Part shown: in pieces, positions 36,080 through 44,315 of the stretch
Layout: each line of letters starts with the position of its first letter
How positions within the stretch are numbered: the stretch's first letter is position 1
Made by a program: the position numbers and the translations under genes
Notes under the pieces: generated by a model
Databases searched by the model: none
Told to the model about the DNA's origin: nothing
What the model saw: the letters and a program-made list of their open reading frames with translations, nothing else
DNA from: Acidobacteriota bacterium
GTDB taxonomy: Bacteria; Acidobacteriota; Vicinamibacteria; Vicinamibacterales; UBA823
Direction: 5' to 3'
Length of the DNA stretch: 51,325 bases
NCBI GenBank assembly: GCA_002730735.1
Contig: PCAU01000001.1
Span: 1-51,325 of the forward strand

Positions 36080-38977
36080 GTGCCGAAAGTGACACGCCAC
36101 CCTACGCATCCGATTGCGGAGCGTCTTGCTCAGGAACTTGACGGCGACGTTCGCTTCGATCCGATGACCCGCGAGTTGTTTTCCACCGACGCGAGCAGTT
36201 ACCGAATCGTTCCGATCGGCGTTGTGTTTCCGAAGCACTTCGAGGATGTCCAGCGCATCGTCGACTTGACGGCACGCGACCAGATCGCGCTCCTGCCTAG
36301 GGGTGGCGGTACCAGCCTAGGCGGCCAAACGGTCGGTGAGGCAGTGATCATCGACTTTTCCAAGTACATGCACCAAGTACTTGAAATCAACTTGGAGGAA
36401 ACTTGGGCACGAATCCAACCTGGGGTCGTACTCGACAACTTTAATAGTCTCCTGCAACCGACCGGCTTCATGTTCGGCCCTGAAGTGTCGCCATCTTCGC
36501 AGGCCACTCTGGGTGGCATGGTGGGTAACAACTCATGCGGTTCGCGGTCGATCCAATACGGCAAAATGGTGGATCACGTTGTCGAACTCCGAGGTGTTCT
36601 CGCAAGCGGTTCGGTATTCAAGTTTGGATGTTTATCGGAGGCTGAACTTGCGACCACGCTACAGAAAGACACTGAGACTGCTCTGATCATCCGGGCCGTG
36701 AATGACCTAGCAATTACCCATCGTGACGAAATCGATCAGCGTTTCCCAAAGATCCAGCGGCGTGTCGCCGGTTACAACCTAGATGAGCTTGGGCTCCGGA
36801 ACGGGTTCAATCTGGCTGGATTACTCGTTGGGTCAGAAGGTACGCTCGCCATCAACACCGAAGCACGCGTGCAACTCGTCCGAAAGCCTAAGCATGCTGT
36901 GCTTGGCGTGTGTCATTTCAAAACATTCTCGGATTCAATGCACGCTTCGGCGTCCATCGTCACATTGGAGCCCTACGCCATTGAACTCAGTGACAAGTTA
37001 TTGATCGATTTTGCACGCGAGTCACCACTCCATCGAGACAAGCTTCACTTTGTCCACGGTAACCCCGAAGCACTGTTAATTGTTGAATTCGCTGGCGAGG
37101 AACTCAGCCAACTAAATAAGAAACTTGACACTCTCTCTGTTCTGATGCGTGACCTCGGATTCGGCGACAACGTCGTTAGGGTGACTGAACCTTTACGGTG
37201 CGCTGAAGTGTGGACGGTTCGTAAGGCTGGACTCGGGCTCTTAGGTAGCGTAAGGGGGGGCGCGAAGCCAGTCGCCTTCGTGGAAGACACCGCGGTCGCG
37301 CCCGAACAATTGCCGGAGTTTACGGCCGCATTTAGAGAGGTCCTCAATAGGTACGGCGTTCGCGCGGCTTTCTATGGCCATGCTTCGGTCGGGTGCCTTC
37401 ACGTTCGGCCAATGCTCGACTTACGAAAAGCAGAGGACGTTGGAAAATACCGCGCGATTGCTGAAGAAGTTACTGAACTAACCATGAAATTCGGTGGCAC
37501 ACACTCTGGCGAACACGGTGAGGGACTCGCCCGATCTGAGTTCAACCCGAAGGTATTCGGCGAGACACTCTATGCGGCGTTCCGGGAAGTGAAAGCGGCG
37601 TTCGACCCGCATGGCCGGATGAACCCTGGCAAGAAGGTTGATGCACCGCCGATGGATGAGAATCTTCGATACGGCGCCGCTTACACAACTACTTTCCCAG
37701 TGCCTATTCTTGACTATGCCGAATTCGGAGGAATGGACTCGGCCATTGAAATGTGCAACGGAAACGCTCGGTGTCGGAAATCGGAAGTGGGAACAATGTG
37801 TCCTTCCTACATGGTGACACTCGATGAAATGCATTCAACGCGCGGCCGCGCCAACGCACTCCGTGCGGCGATCTCTGGTGGATTACCAACCGAAAGCCTG
37901 TACTCCGATGAGATGCACGAGGTGATGGAGCTCTGCATCGGGTGCAAGGCCTGTAAGCTCGAATGCCCGTCGCAAGTCGACATGGCTGAGCACAAGTACG
38001 AGTTCCAGGTGCAATATCACGCTAGGACTGGCGTGCCGCTACGCACGTTAGCGCTGGGTCATGCCCATGCCGTGGCGGCGATCGGGTCGGCCTTTGCACC
38101 GCTGTCAAATCTTGGTCAGTGGGGTCCGCTGCGATGGTTGACCAACACTGTCCTCGGTCTGGACAGCCGCCGGTCGCTTCCTCGTTTCCGGCGTGACACG
38201 TTCTGGCGCTGGTGGCAGCAGCAATCCGCAAGAACCCAAGTCCATTCACCTAAAACTGTCGTTCTTCTGGCTGACACCTTCACGAATTACTACGAGCCTG
38301 CAGTGGCGATTGACGCGGTACGAGTACTTGAGGCAGCAGGCTACACAGTCGTTGTACCTAAACCCACGTGTTGCGGTCGACCACAGATCTCAAAAGGATT
38401 GCACGCACCCGCGGTCGATGCCGCGCGCGCCACTGTCATGCAATTGCTGCCTTATATCGACCGCGGCGTCCCGATTCTCGGCCTTGAACCCTCCTGCCTA
38501 CTCACTTTCCGCGACGAATACCCAAGTTTGTTGCAGTCGGAAGAATCGAAGACACTCGCAGCTGGGTCTTGGCTAGTGGAGGAGTTTCTCGCAAATGAAG
38601 CGGCAGCAGGGCAACTGACACTCAACTTGCGTTCGAGAGACTCAGAAGTCCTTCTGCATGGCCATTGTCACCAGAAGGCGATCGCGACAACACGCGCAAC
38701 TCGTGCCGCACTTGACTTGATTCCAGGCCTCAAGGTATCTGAGATCGATTCGGGGTGCTGCGGCATGGCCGGTTCATTCGGCTATGAAGTCGGTCATTAC
38801 GACCTGTCGGTGGCTATGGCCGAGCGTGTCCTCGCTCCGCGCATCAGAGCAGCTTCGCAAGACACCACCATCGTCGCCAATGGGACGTCCTGCCGCCACC
38901 AGATCGCCGACCTGACAGGCCGGACCGCCTTACACGTGGTACAAGTTCTTGCCCGAGCTCTCAACACGAGCGGCTGA
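36080..38977 (+). CDS. FAD-linked and Fe-S oxidoreductase, D-lactate dehydrogenase type
   Basis: A 965-residue fusion of a glycolate oxidase-like flavoprotein and an Fe-S subunit. The GTG start is at 36080. FAD_binding_4 runs from about 45 with LLPRGGGTSLGGQTVG (71-86) and GGMVGNNSCGS; the FAD-oxidase C domain follows and holds GHASVGCLHVRP and THSGEHGEGLARSE. Fe-S cluster cysteines are CNGNARC..C (from about 558) and CIGCKACKLEC (about 618). The CCG domain has two copies, PTCCGRPQ (about 763) and SGCCGMAGSFGYE (about 892). Such proteins oxidise D-lactate or another 2-hydroxy acid and feed electrons to quinone or cytochrome. Divergent from the carboxylate permease; likely first gene of the catabolic run to 42809. 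Confidence 0.9.
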   Translation: MPKVTRHPTHPIAERLAQELDGDVRFDPMTRELFSTDASSYRIVPIGVVFPKHFEDVQRIVDLTARDQIALLPRGGGTSLGGQTVGEAVIIDFSKYMHQVLEINLEETWARIQPGVVLDNFNSLLQPTGFMFGPEVSPSSQATLGGMVGNNSCGSRSIQYGKMVDHVVELRGVLASGSVFKFGCLSEAELATTLQKDTETALIIRAVNDLAITHRDEIDQRFPKIQRRVAGYNLDELGLRNGFNLAGLLVGSEGTLAINTEARVQLVRKPKHAVLGVCHFKTFSDSMHASASIVTLEPYAIELSDKLLIDFARESPLHRDKLHFVHGNPEALLIVEFAGEELSQLNKKLDTLSVLMRDLGFGDNVVRVTEPLRCAEVWTVRKAGLGLLGSVRGGAKPVAFVEDTAVAPEQLPEFTAAFREVLNRYGVRAAFYGHASVGCLHVRPMLDLRKAEDVGKYRAIAEEVTELTMKFGGTHSGEHGEGLARSEFNPKVFGETLYAAFREVKAAFDPHGRMNPGKKVDAPPMDENLRYGAAYTTTFPVPILDYAEFGGMDSAIEMCNGNARCRKSEVGTMCPSYMVTLDEMHSTRGRANALRAAISGGLPTESLYSDEMHEVMELCIGCKACKLECPSQVDMAEHKYEFQVQYHARTGVPLRTLALGHAHAVAAIGSAFAPLSNLGQWGPLRWLTNTVLGLDSRRSLPRFRRDTFWRWWQQQSARTQVHSPKTVVLLADTFTNYYEPAVAIDAVRVLEAAGYTVVVPKPTCCGRPQISKGLHAPAVDAARATVMQLLPYIDRGVPILGLEPSCLLTFRDEYPSLLQSEESKTLAAGSWLVEEFLANEAAAGQLTLNLRSRDSEVLLHGHCHQKAIATTRATRAALDLIPGLKVSEIDSGCCGMAGSFGYEVGHYDLSVAMAERVLAPRIRAASQDTTIVANGTSCRHQIADLTGRTALHVVQVLARALNTSG

Positions 38978-39017
38978 TCAGACGTGATACGCTCCCCATT
39001 GGATAGAGTTCTTTAAC

Positions 39018-39839
39018 GTGGCTGGTATCACCTATTCACTCGTCGCACCACACACGCCTAGGATGGGCATCGAGGACAAAGCTCCAGACTTCGTCCACGC
39101 ACTCATTAATAGTCAGAAGGAAATGGGCGAAGTGGTCCGCGCGACAAAGCCTGATGTCCTCATCATCAACTCAGCGCACTGGGTATGCACGTTTAACTGG
39201 CACGTGACGTGTCAGGCCGAACATATTGGACACTGTGTTGCCAATGAAGCTCCCGAATTGATCGACGGTGTGCCGTATCACTGGCGAGGTGACGCTGAAA
39301 TGGGCCGCGCGATTTTGAGCGAATTCGAGGCAGACGGCATTCCGGGCGCTCCCAATGAAAGCAAGTATTTCCAGTGGGACTATGGATCGTGGGTGCCAGC
39401 AAAATATCTCGACCCGGACGCTGAACTCGCAGTCGTCCTGATCGGGACTGTTCCCAGTTCGGACATTGACGAGTGCCTAAAAGCTGGGACAGCCATCCGT
39501 CGGGCCGCTGAAGGGCTTGGGCGGCGGGCACTCTTCGCTGCCAGTTGTGCGTTTTCACACGAGCTTGTGCGGGGACCTGCTGAGTGGCCGACCCACGATC
39601 GGCAACAGCTCGACCATGAGTTTATCCAGATGCTTACGTCGGGGCGGATCGCAGAAGCAAAGAGCTGGTTCAAAGAGTACAACGATGCGGTTGTCGGTGA
39701 GATGGGCGGCCGTAACCTTGCAACATTTCTCGGTTGCCTTGATGAAACATCGGCGCGCGCCTACACCGGGAAGCAATACGGTCCCTATACACAGTCGTCA
39801 GGTAGCGGTAACGCCAACATTGCACTCTGGCAGACGTAG
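39018..39839 (+). CDS. Class III (LigB-type) extradiol ring-cleavage dioxygenase
   Basis: A 273-residue LigB-fold protein; these enzymes open catechols next to one hydroxyl with Fe2+ and O2. Candidate iron ligands are His12 in VAPHTPRMG, His54 in INSAHW and Glu228 in GEMGGRN. His181 in ASCAFSHEL matches the acid/base histidine of LigB. The GTG start is at 39018. It is shorter than homoprotocatechuate dioxygenases of this class, so the substrate is uncertain, and some family members are not ring-cleaving enzymes. It is followed by a CMD-family gene, a thioesterase and a nitroreductase on the same strand, which supports degradation of an aromatic compound. Confidence 0.88.
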   Translation: MAGITYSLVAPHTPRMGIEDKAPDFVHALINSQKEMGEVVRATKPDVLIINSAHWVCTFNWHVTCQAEHIGHCVANEAPELIDGVPYHWRGDAEMGRAILSEFEADGIPGAPNESKYFQWDYGSWVPAKYLDPDAELAVVLIGTVPSSDIDECLKAGTAIRRAAEGLGRRALFAASCAFSHELVRGPAEWPTHDRQQLDHEFIQMLTSGRIAEAKSWFKEYNDAVVGEMGGRNLATFLGCLDETSARAYTGKQYGPYTQSSGSGNANIALWQT

Positions 39840-39931
39840 TTACCAACTGCCGGTCGTCCAATTCTCAGTTCTCTGGTCTCGAGGGGGCGAGGCGACAACC
39901 AAGGATTGCAACCACTTCGGAAAGGAACGCC

Positions 39932-40303
39932 ATGAGTGTGCAAGAAGATTACGAAAAGGTTTATACCGAGCTAATTGGATTTGTCCCGCCACGTATTCAA
40001 CAACGTATTCGTCTTGGTCTTGAGGTCGATCCTGAGTTACTACGTCAGACTGAACAGATCCGTCAGACTGCGATGTACCCGAAATGTTTCGACGTAAAGA
40101 CAGCTCAGTTGATCCTAGTGGGCATCCTGCTAGCGCACTTGGCTCCGGCGGCTGAGTTCCACGCGCGCGCGGCCAAACGTGCTGGGGCAACCAAGGAAGA
40201 ACTGCACGCCGTGGCTGGGCTGACATTTCTATTTCGTGGCCTGCCGGCGTTCAATCTGGCGTCTGAGATCATCAATAAAATCTTCGACGAAGAGGCTGCA
40301 TAG
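39932..40303 (+). CDS. Carboxymuconolactone decarboxylase-family protein without the Cys pair
   Basis: A 123-residue helical protein of the CMD/AhpD superfamily. The alignment anchor is EFHARAAKRAGATKEEL, the His-containing helix followed by the usual turn. The CxxC that precedes this His in AhpD-type peroxidase members is replaced by Leu and Ala (ILLAHLAPAAEFHA), so it cannot be a thiol peroxidase. A ring-cleavage product decarboxylase or lactonase-like role, as in PcaC, is possible. It lies between the extradiol dioxygenase and a thioesterase, with only 15 bp to the latter. A GGAAAGGAACGCC site precedes the ATG. Confidence 0.85.
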   Translation: MSVQEDYEKVYTELIGFVPPRIQQRIRLGLEVDPELLRQTEQIRQTAMYPKCFDVKTAQLILVGILLAHLAPAAEFHARAAKRAGATKEELHAVAGLTFLFRGLPAFNLASEIINKIFDEEAA

Positions 40304-40318
40304 GAGCGCATTAGGCCC

Positions 40319-40735
40319 ATGAAGCATTTGGTCCAGGCACTCACAGTCGAATGGGCGCACTGTGACGCTGCCGGCATCGTCTTTTATCCTCACTTCTATA
40401 TCTGGTTCGACCAGGCCACCGAGCGGCTCTTCGCAGCCAGTGGGCTGGCCTACGCCGCGCTACGTAAGCGCGGTATTCTTGGGATGCCGTTACTCGAAAC
40501 TGGCGCACGCTACGAAAACCCGTGTCAACTCGGCGAACCACTCACAATGGACACGTGGGTCGAGGAATGGCGGCGGAAGACCCTGTTAGTCAAGCACCGC
40601 GTCGCCCACACTGATGGGCGGTTAGCGTTAGAGGGTTTCGAACTCCGGGCTTGGGTTGTCGACGCGCCTGATTCAGCGCGCGGGATGCGGGCTGATCCGA
40701 TTCCCTCCGACATTATTGCTCACTTCGACGATTAA
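40319..40735 (+). CDS. 4-hydroxybenzoyl-CoA thioesterase-family hotdog protein
   Basis: A 138-residue single-hotdog thioesterase. The N-terminal EWAHCDAAGIVFYPHFYIWFD block contains Asp16, the catalytic Asp of the Pseudomonas-type 4-hydroxybenzoyl-CoA thioesterase, in the usual D-AAGIVFYP context. The reaction is release of free acid from an acyl- or aroyl-CoA in the cytoplasm. AGGAG lies upstream of the ATG within the 15-bp gap to the CMD gene, indicating co-transcription. Other 4HBT members act on aliphatic acyl-CoAs (YbgC type), so aromatic specificity rests on the neighbouring dioxygenase and CoA ligase. Confidence 0.9.
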   Translation: MKHLVQALTVEWAHCDAAGIVFYPHFYIWFDQATERLFAASGLAYAALRKRGILGMPLLETGARYENPCQLGEPLTMDTWVEEWRRKTLLVKHRVAHTDGRLALEGFELRAWVVDAPDSARGMRADPIPSDIIAHFDD

Positions 40736-40794
40736 GCCTGAAAGCTAGTTATACTGTTTCCTTTCACGCTTGAAAAAGTTCGAGGATAAATATT

Positions 40795-41553
40795 ATGACG
40801 CAAGTCCACCACAGGGCCGATCAATTTGACCGGCGAGATCGCTACGAAGCACTCATGGACGTCGTCCGGACACGGATGACGAACCGGGCGTTCGCGGCTC
40901 ACGACATCCCCACCGAACATTTCGAACTGATTCTCGAGGCCGCGAGGCATGGGCCTTCCGGTGCCAACTGCCAACCGTGGCACTACATCGTAGTCCGTGA
41001 TCCCGCACAAAAAACTGCGATCGGCGACCTTTTCGTTGAAGAGCAGCAGACGCGCGCCAAACTGAAGATGAGTTTCCCGACACCCAACTATACCGGGATG
41101 CAGACTGCGCCTGGATTCATTGTGGTCGCTGCGGACTTTCGTTTCATTCAGGCGTTTCCGGTTCTCTCCGACGACTCAGCCCAAGCACAGATGTATAAAG
41201 AGAACGCCGAACGCATTTTGCTTCAAAGTGTCGCCGCCTCGACGATGTCGGCACACCTCGCTGCCGCCTCGCTTGGCTATGCCGTCTGGTGGGTCACAGC
41301 GATCGGACAAGCGCGCATTCAGGAAGTTGTGAAACCGATGCTTGGCGTGCCAGAAGCGTTATCGCTCGTTGACATCATGTGTTTCGGCCCACCACTCAAG
41401 CCATCTTACAAGCGCTGGAAGAAACGACTAAACCAGATTATGAACTGGGACCGCTTCGACCCTGCCAACGTTATGTCCGACGAGCAGGTCAAACTTTGGA
41501 TTAAGAATACCCGACACAAAGTTATGTACAAGGACGAGTCAAAAATCGACTAA
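40795..41553 (+). CDS. Nitroreductase-family flavoprotein
   Basis: A 252-residue FMN-dependent nitroreductase-fold protein. The FMN-binding N-terminus is VRTRMTNRAFAAHDIP, followed by the GPSGANCQPWHYIVV block typical of the superfamily. The C-terminal half has AASLGYAVWWVTAIGQ, and GVPEALSLVDIMCFGPP in place of the G.P. end motif. These enzymes reduce nitro groups, quinones or enones with NAD(P)H; some relatives act on iodotyrosine or cobalamin precursors. It sits 59 bp after the thioesterase and 14 bp before the YeeE-like gene. A TATACT box and an AT-rich leader before its start could hold an internal promoter. Confidence 0.88.
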   Translation: MTQVHHRADQFDRRDRYEALMDVVRTRMTNRAFAAHDIPTEHFELILEAARHGPSGANCQPWHYIVVRDPAQKTAIGDLFVEEQQTRAKLKMSFPTPNYTGMQTAPGFIVVAADFRFIQAFPVLSDDSAQAQMYKENAERILLQSVAASTMSAHLAAASLGYAVWWVTAIGQARIQEVVKPMLGVPEALSLVDIMCFGPPLKPSYKRWKKRLNQIMNWDRFDPANVMSDEQVKLWIKNTRHKVMYKDESKID

Positions 41554-41567
41554 CGGGTAAATTAATA

Positions 41568-42809
41568 ATGCCGCAACAGTTTTACTCAACGGGTGCGGCT
41601 ACGCCCGTGGGAATACCGAGCGTCGACACGCGAGTCATCGGAACAGCCGCAGTGCTATTTGCGACCGGCATGGTCTACCTCACACGGACCGTGCACATAC
41701 AACAGGCCATGTTGTTTCTGGTCGGCGGCGTCATCGGTTTACTTCTTTATCACGCCTCGTTTGGGTTCACGTCGTCATGGCGGGTGTTTATCGCCGATCG
41801 TCGCGGCACCGGTTTGCGAGCACAGATGCTCATGCTGGCCGCGGCCTGTCTCCTGTTCTTCCCAGTTCTGGCATCGGGTACACCAATTTTCACTGATTCG
41901 GTCCGTGGGAATGTCGACCCACTGGGTTTGTCAGTTGCAGCCGGCGCATTTCTGTTTGGTATCGGCATGCAACTCGGTGCCGGTTGAGCGACTGGGACCC
42001 TCTTTGCCGCCGGTGGCGGTAACACACGCTCAGTCATCACACTTGGGGCCTTCATCGTTGGCTCAACCTTTGGTGCGGCACACGAACACTGGTGGAAGGC
42101 ACTGCCCGATCTCCCAGCGGTGTCACTGCTCACGAACTTCGGTCTGATCGGTGGACTCACAATAAGTTTTGCGATGTTCGGAGTGGTGGTAGCCATCACA
42201 CTGATTGGGGAGCGTCAGCGGCATGGACAGGTCAGGTGGTCCGAAAAAGAAGAAGACCCAAGACGGCATGGGGTTGCTCGTCTCCTGAGGGGACCTTGGC
42301 CGCTTGTCGTTAGCGCTATCGGTTTAGCACTCGCCAACTTTGCTACGCTGGCCCTAGCTGGACGACCCTGGGGGGTGACCTCGGGCTTCGCGCTCTGGGG
42401 GTCAAAAATGGCCGGGGTGATCGGATTTGACCCGGCATCTTGGCCCTACTGGTCGTCACCCTACAGAGCCGTGGCACTCGAAAACAGTTTAGTCACCGAC
42501 ATCACAACTGTCATGAACCTCGGAATCCTCCTTGGCGCGATGGCAGCGGCCGGGTGCGCCGGACGCTTCGGTTCGGTATGGCATATTCCGCGGCGGTCAC
42601 TTGTCGCAGCTATTTTGGGGGGCTTACTGCTGGGGTATGGCGCCCGACAGGCCTACGGGTGCAATGTCGGTGCGTACTTTAGCGGGATTGCCTCAGGTAG
42701 TCTCCATGGCTGGCTCTGGCTCGTGGCAGCTTTCTGCGGAGGTATCCTCGGCACGTGGCTGCGGCCAATGTTTGGTCTCACTGTCGAGCGAACCGAAGGA
42801 AGCTGCTAA
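41568..42809 (+). CDS. YeeE/YedE-family transporter with in-frame TGA, candidate selenoprotein (Sec140)
   Basis: A 413-residue polytopic membrane protein if the TGA at 41985-41987 is read as selenocysteine. Before it stands the family motif FGIGMQLGAG, and after it ATGTLFAAGGGNTR; homologues have Cys exactly between these. The pseudo-symmetric second half repeats the pattern as GYGARQAYG-Cys365-NVG, so Sec140 and Cys365 occupy equivalent sites. Cys330 in AAAGCAGRFG is the other family cysteine. YeeE (TsuA) imports thiosulfate through conserved cysteines; YedE relatives are annotated as putative selenium transporters. Downstream, 273 codons remain open in the same frame with no frameshift. A SECIS-like hairpin lies at 42004-42022. 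The alternative is a recent Cys-to-stop mutation, giving a 139-residue fragment. It lies 14 bp after the nitroreductase and ends 30 bp from the convergent CoA ligase. Confidence 0.85.
42004..42022 (+). promoter_or_regulatory. SECIS-like hairpin downstream of the in-frame TGA
   Basis: In the RNA, UUGCCGCC (42004-42011) pairs perfectly with GGCGGUAA (42015-42022): seven Watson-Crick pairs and one G-U, closed by the triloop GGU. The loop starts 24 nt after the UGA. Bacterial SECIS elements lie directly after the UGA, with a small apical loop bearing G at its first or second position, roughly 16-37 nt away; the E. coli fdhF loop also begins GGU. The same bases encode the conserved AAGGGN motif, so part of the complementarity may be forced by protein sequence. 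Confidence 0.65.
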
Positions 42810-42839
42810 ACAATCATTTCGTCTTGAGCGTTGGGCTTG

Positions 42840-44168
42840 CTAGGACGACCGCTTATCGACAACCCGATGCGCCTTCGCGTGGGTATCGCATGGTGGGAGC
42901 GTATCCGGGGGAAGAAGCTCAAGTTTCGACCTAACGCGCACAGCAGCAGACAGTGCTTGGCGGAGTCGCTGCTCTAACTCTGCCTTAGCATTTTCCTCAA
43001 TGCCTGGCCTCATCTCAGCACGGATGGTCAGTGTCGGCAACGTCCCGCTGCCGCCAATGACGATCTCATACTCGTGCCCCAATTCGGCGAAACTGCGCAC
43101 AACACCCTCGATCGCGGACGGATACAGATTTGCGCCGCGAAACCAAATCATGTCATCGACGCGACCCTCAATCGCATCACGCAAACGAGTACCAGTGAAG
43201 CCGCATGCGCAGGCATCGTCGGCGGCCAGCCTCGCAATATCCCGTGTCCGATACCGCAGCAGCGGTTGCGTGTCGCCGACCAGATTCGTGTACACAACCT
43301 CACCAGGTTCACCAGGAGAGACGGGCTTGCCCGAATCAGGATCAACGATTTCGGTAATCACCAGGTCGCTAGCAATATGCAATGCAGTGGAATGCCGACA
43401 ACCTCCACCAAGAGGGAAGATTTCGGTCATGCCGTAGCCGTCATTGACGAATGTGCCCCAACCATCCATTAGTCGTTTACGTGTCGCGGCTACTGCTGCA
43501 CCTGGCTCGCCGACAGACAGGACAACCCTAATTCCCAATCCGGGCAAATTAATGCCAATTTCCTGAGCAAGGTCGATCAGGTACAAGAGATACGAAGCTG
43601 TGCCGTTCACACTCGTCGGACGGATCTCTTCCATAAGCCGAAGCTTTGTCTTTGAATCAAGTAAGCCGGCCAGCACAACCATCGCTCCAGCACGCGCGGC
43701 ACCTTCGGCTCCCGCCGTTGGTCCCATCAGACCATCCACCGGTCCCAAGGTCATCGTAATGTCACCAGGCCCCACACGTGGGTTCCGTTGAAACCTGTCG
43801 AGCACGTAACCCCAGTCGCGGCCTGAAAAGACTCGCCGCAGCGGACGACCTGTCGTACCAGACGTCGTCATGAATTTCGTCAGCCGTGTACGCTCGGCGC
43901 CAACGTACGACCCGAACGGTGGATGCTCGACCTGGTCCGCTTGTAGTTCTTCCTTGGTGCAGAACGGTAAACTTGCAAGATCTTCGAGACCGCTGATATC
44001 ACCAGGGATAACGCCGGCCTGGGCGAATTTTCGCCGCCAGAATGGCGTCGCGTCGTACACGTAGGCAACCATCTCCCGCAACCGCTCAGCTTGAAGCGCG
44101 CGAAGCTCAGCCGGCGTCAAGCGTTCTAGGCCGGGGTCTAGCACCGTATAGTCGGGCAGCATTACCAT
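42840..44168 (-). CDS. Phenylacetate-CoA ligase-type (PaaK-like) AMP-forming ligase
   Basis: A 442-residue acyl-adenylate-forming enzyme. The ATG at 44168 is preferred, with AAGG 10 nt upstream; the longer reading begins at a TTG. The P-loop-like motif MTTSGTTGRPLRRVF binds ATP; VNDGYGMTEIFPLGGGC is the central adenylation motif and YRTRDIARL contains the conserved Asp. The C-terminal domain has RGANLYPSAIEGVV, characteristic of the PaaK branch. It should convert an aryl acid to its CoA thioester. It is on the opposite strand to the dioxygenase-thioesterase run but converges on it, and is downstream of the amidohydrolase with which it may be co-transcribed (147 bp gap). Confidence 0.92.
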   Translation of the reverse strand: MVMLPDYTVLDPGLERLTPAELRALQAERLREMVAYVYDATPFWRRKFAQAGVIPGDISGLEDLASLPFCTKEELQADQVEHPPFGSYVGAERTRLTKFMTTSGTTGRPLRRVFSGRDWGYVLDRFQRNPRVGPGDITMTLGPVDGLMGPTAGAEGAARAGAMVVLAGLLDSKTKLRLMEEIRPTSVNGTASYLLYLIDLAQEIGINLPGLGIRVVLSVGEPGAAVAATRKRLMDGWGTFVNDGYGMTEIFPLGGGCRHSTALHIASDLVITEIVDPDSGKPVSPGEPGEVVYTNLVGDTQPLLRYRTRDIARLAADDACACGFTGTRLRDAIEGRVDDMIWFRGANLYPSAIEGVVRSFAELGHEYEIVIGGSGTLPTLTIRAEMRPGIEENAKAELEQRLRQALSAAVRVRSKLELLPPDTLPPCDTHAKAHRVVDKRSS

Positions 44169-44315
44169 CACTGAATTACCTTGAAGCAAACAACGTGCAA
44201 CGTTCCGGATTAATGGTCAGCCAAACTCGCTCGCTAACGCCTACAGAACTAGCCGACGGCACCTGTGCTCGGATCGTTGTACCCGCCACCGTGAGATGGC
44301 CGGTGGACCTCGACA

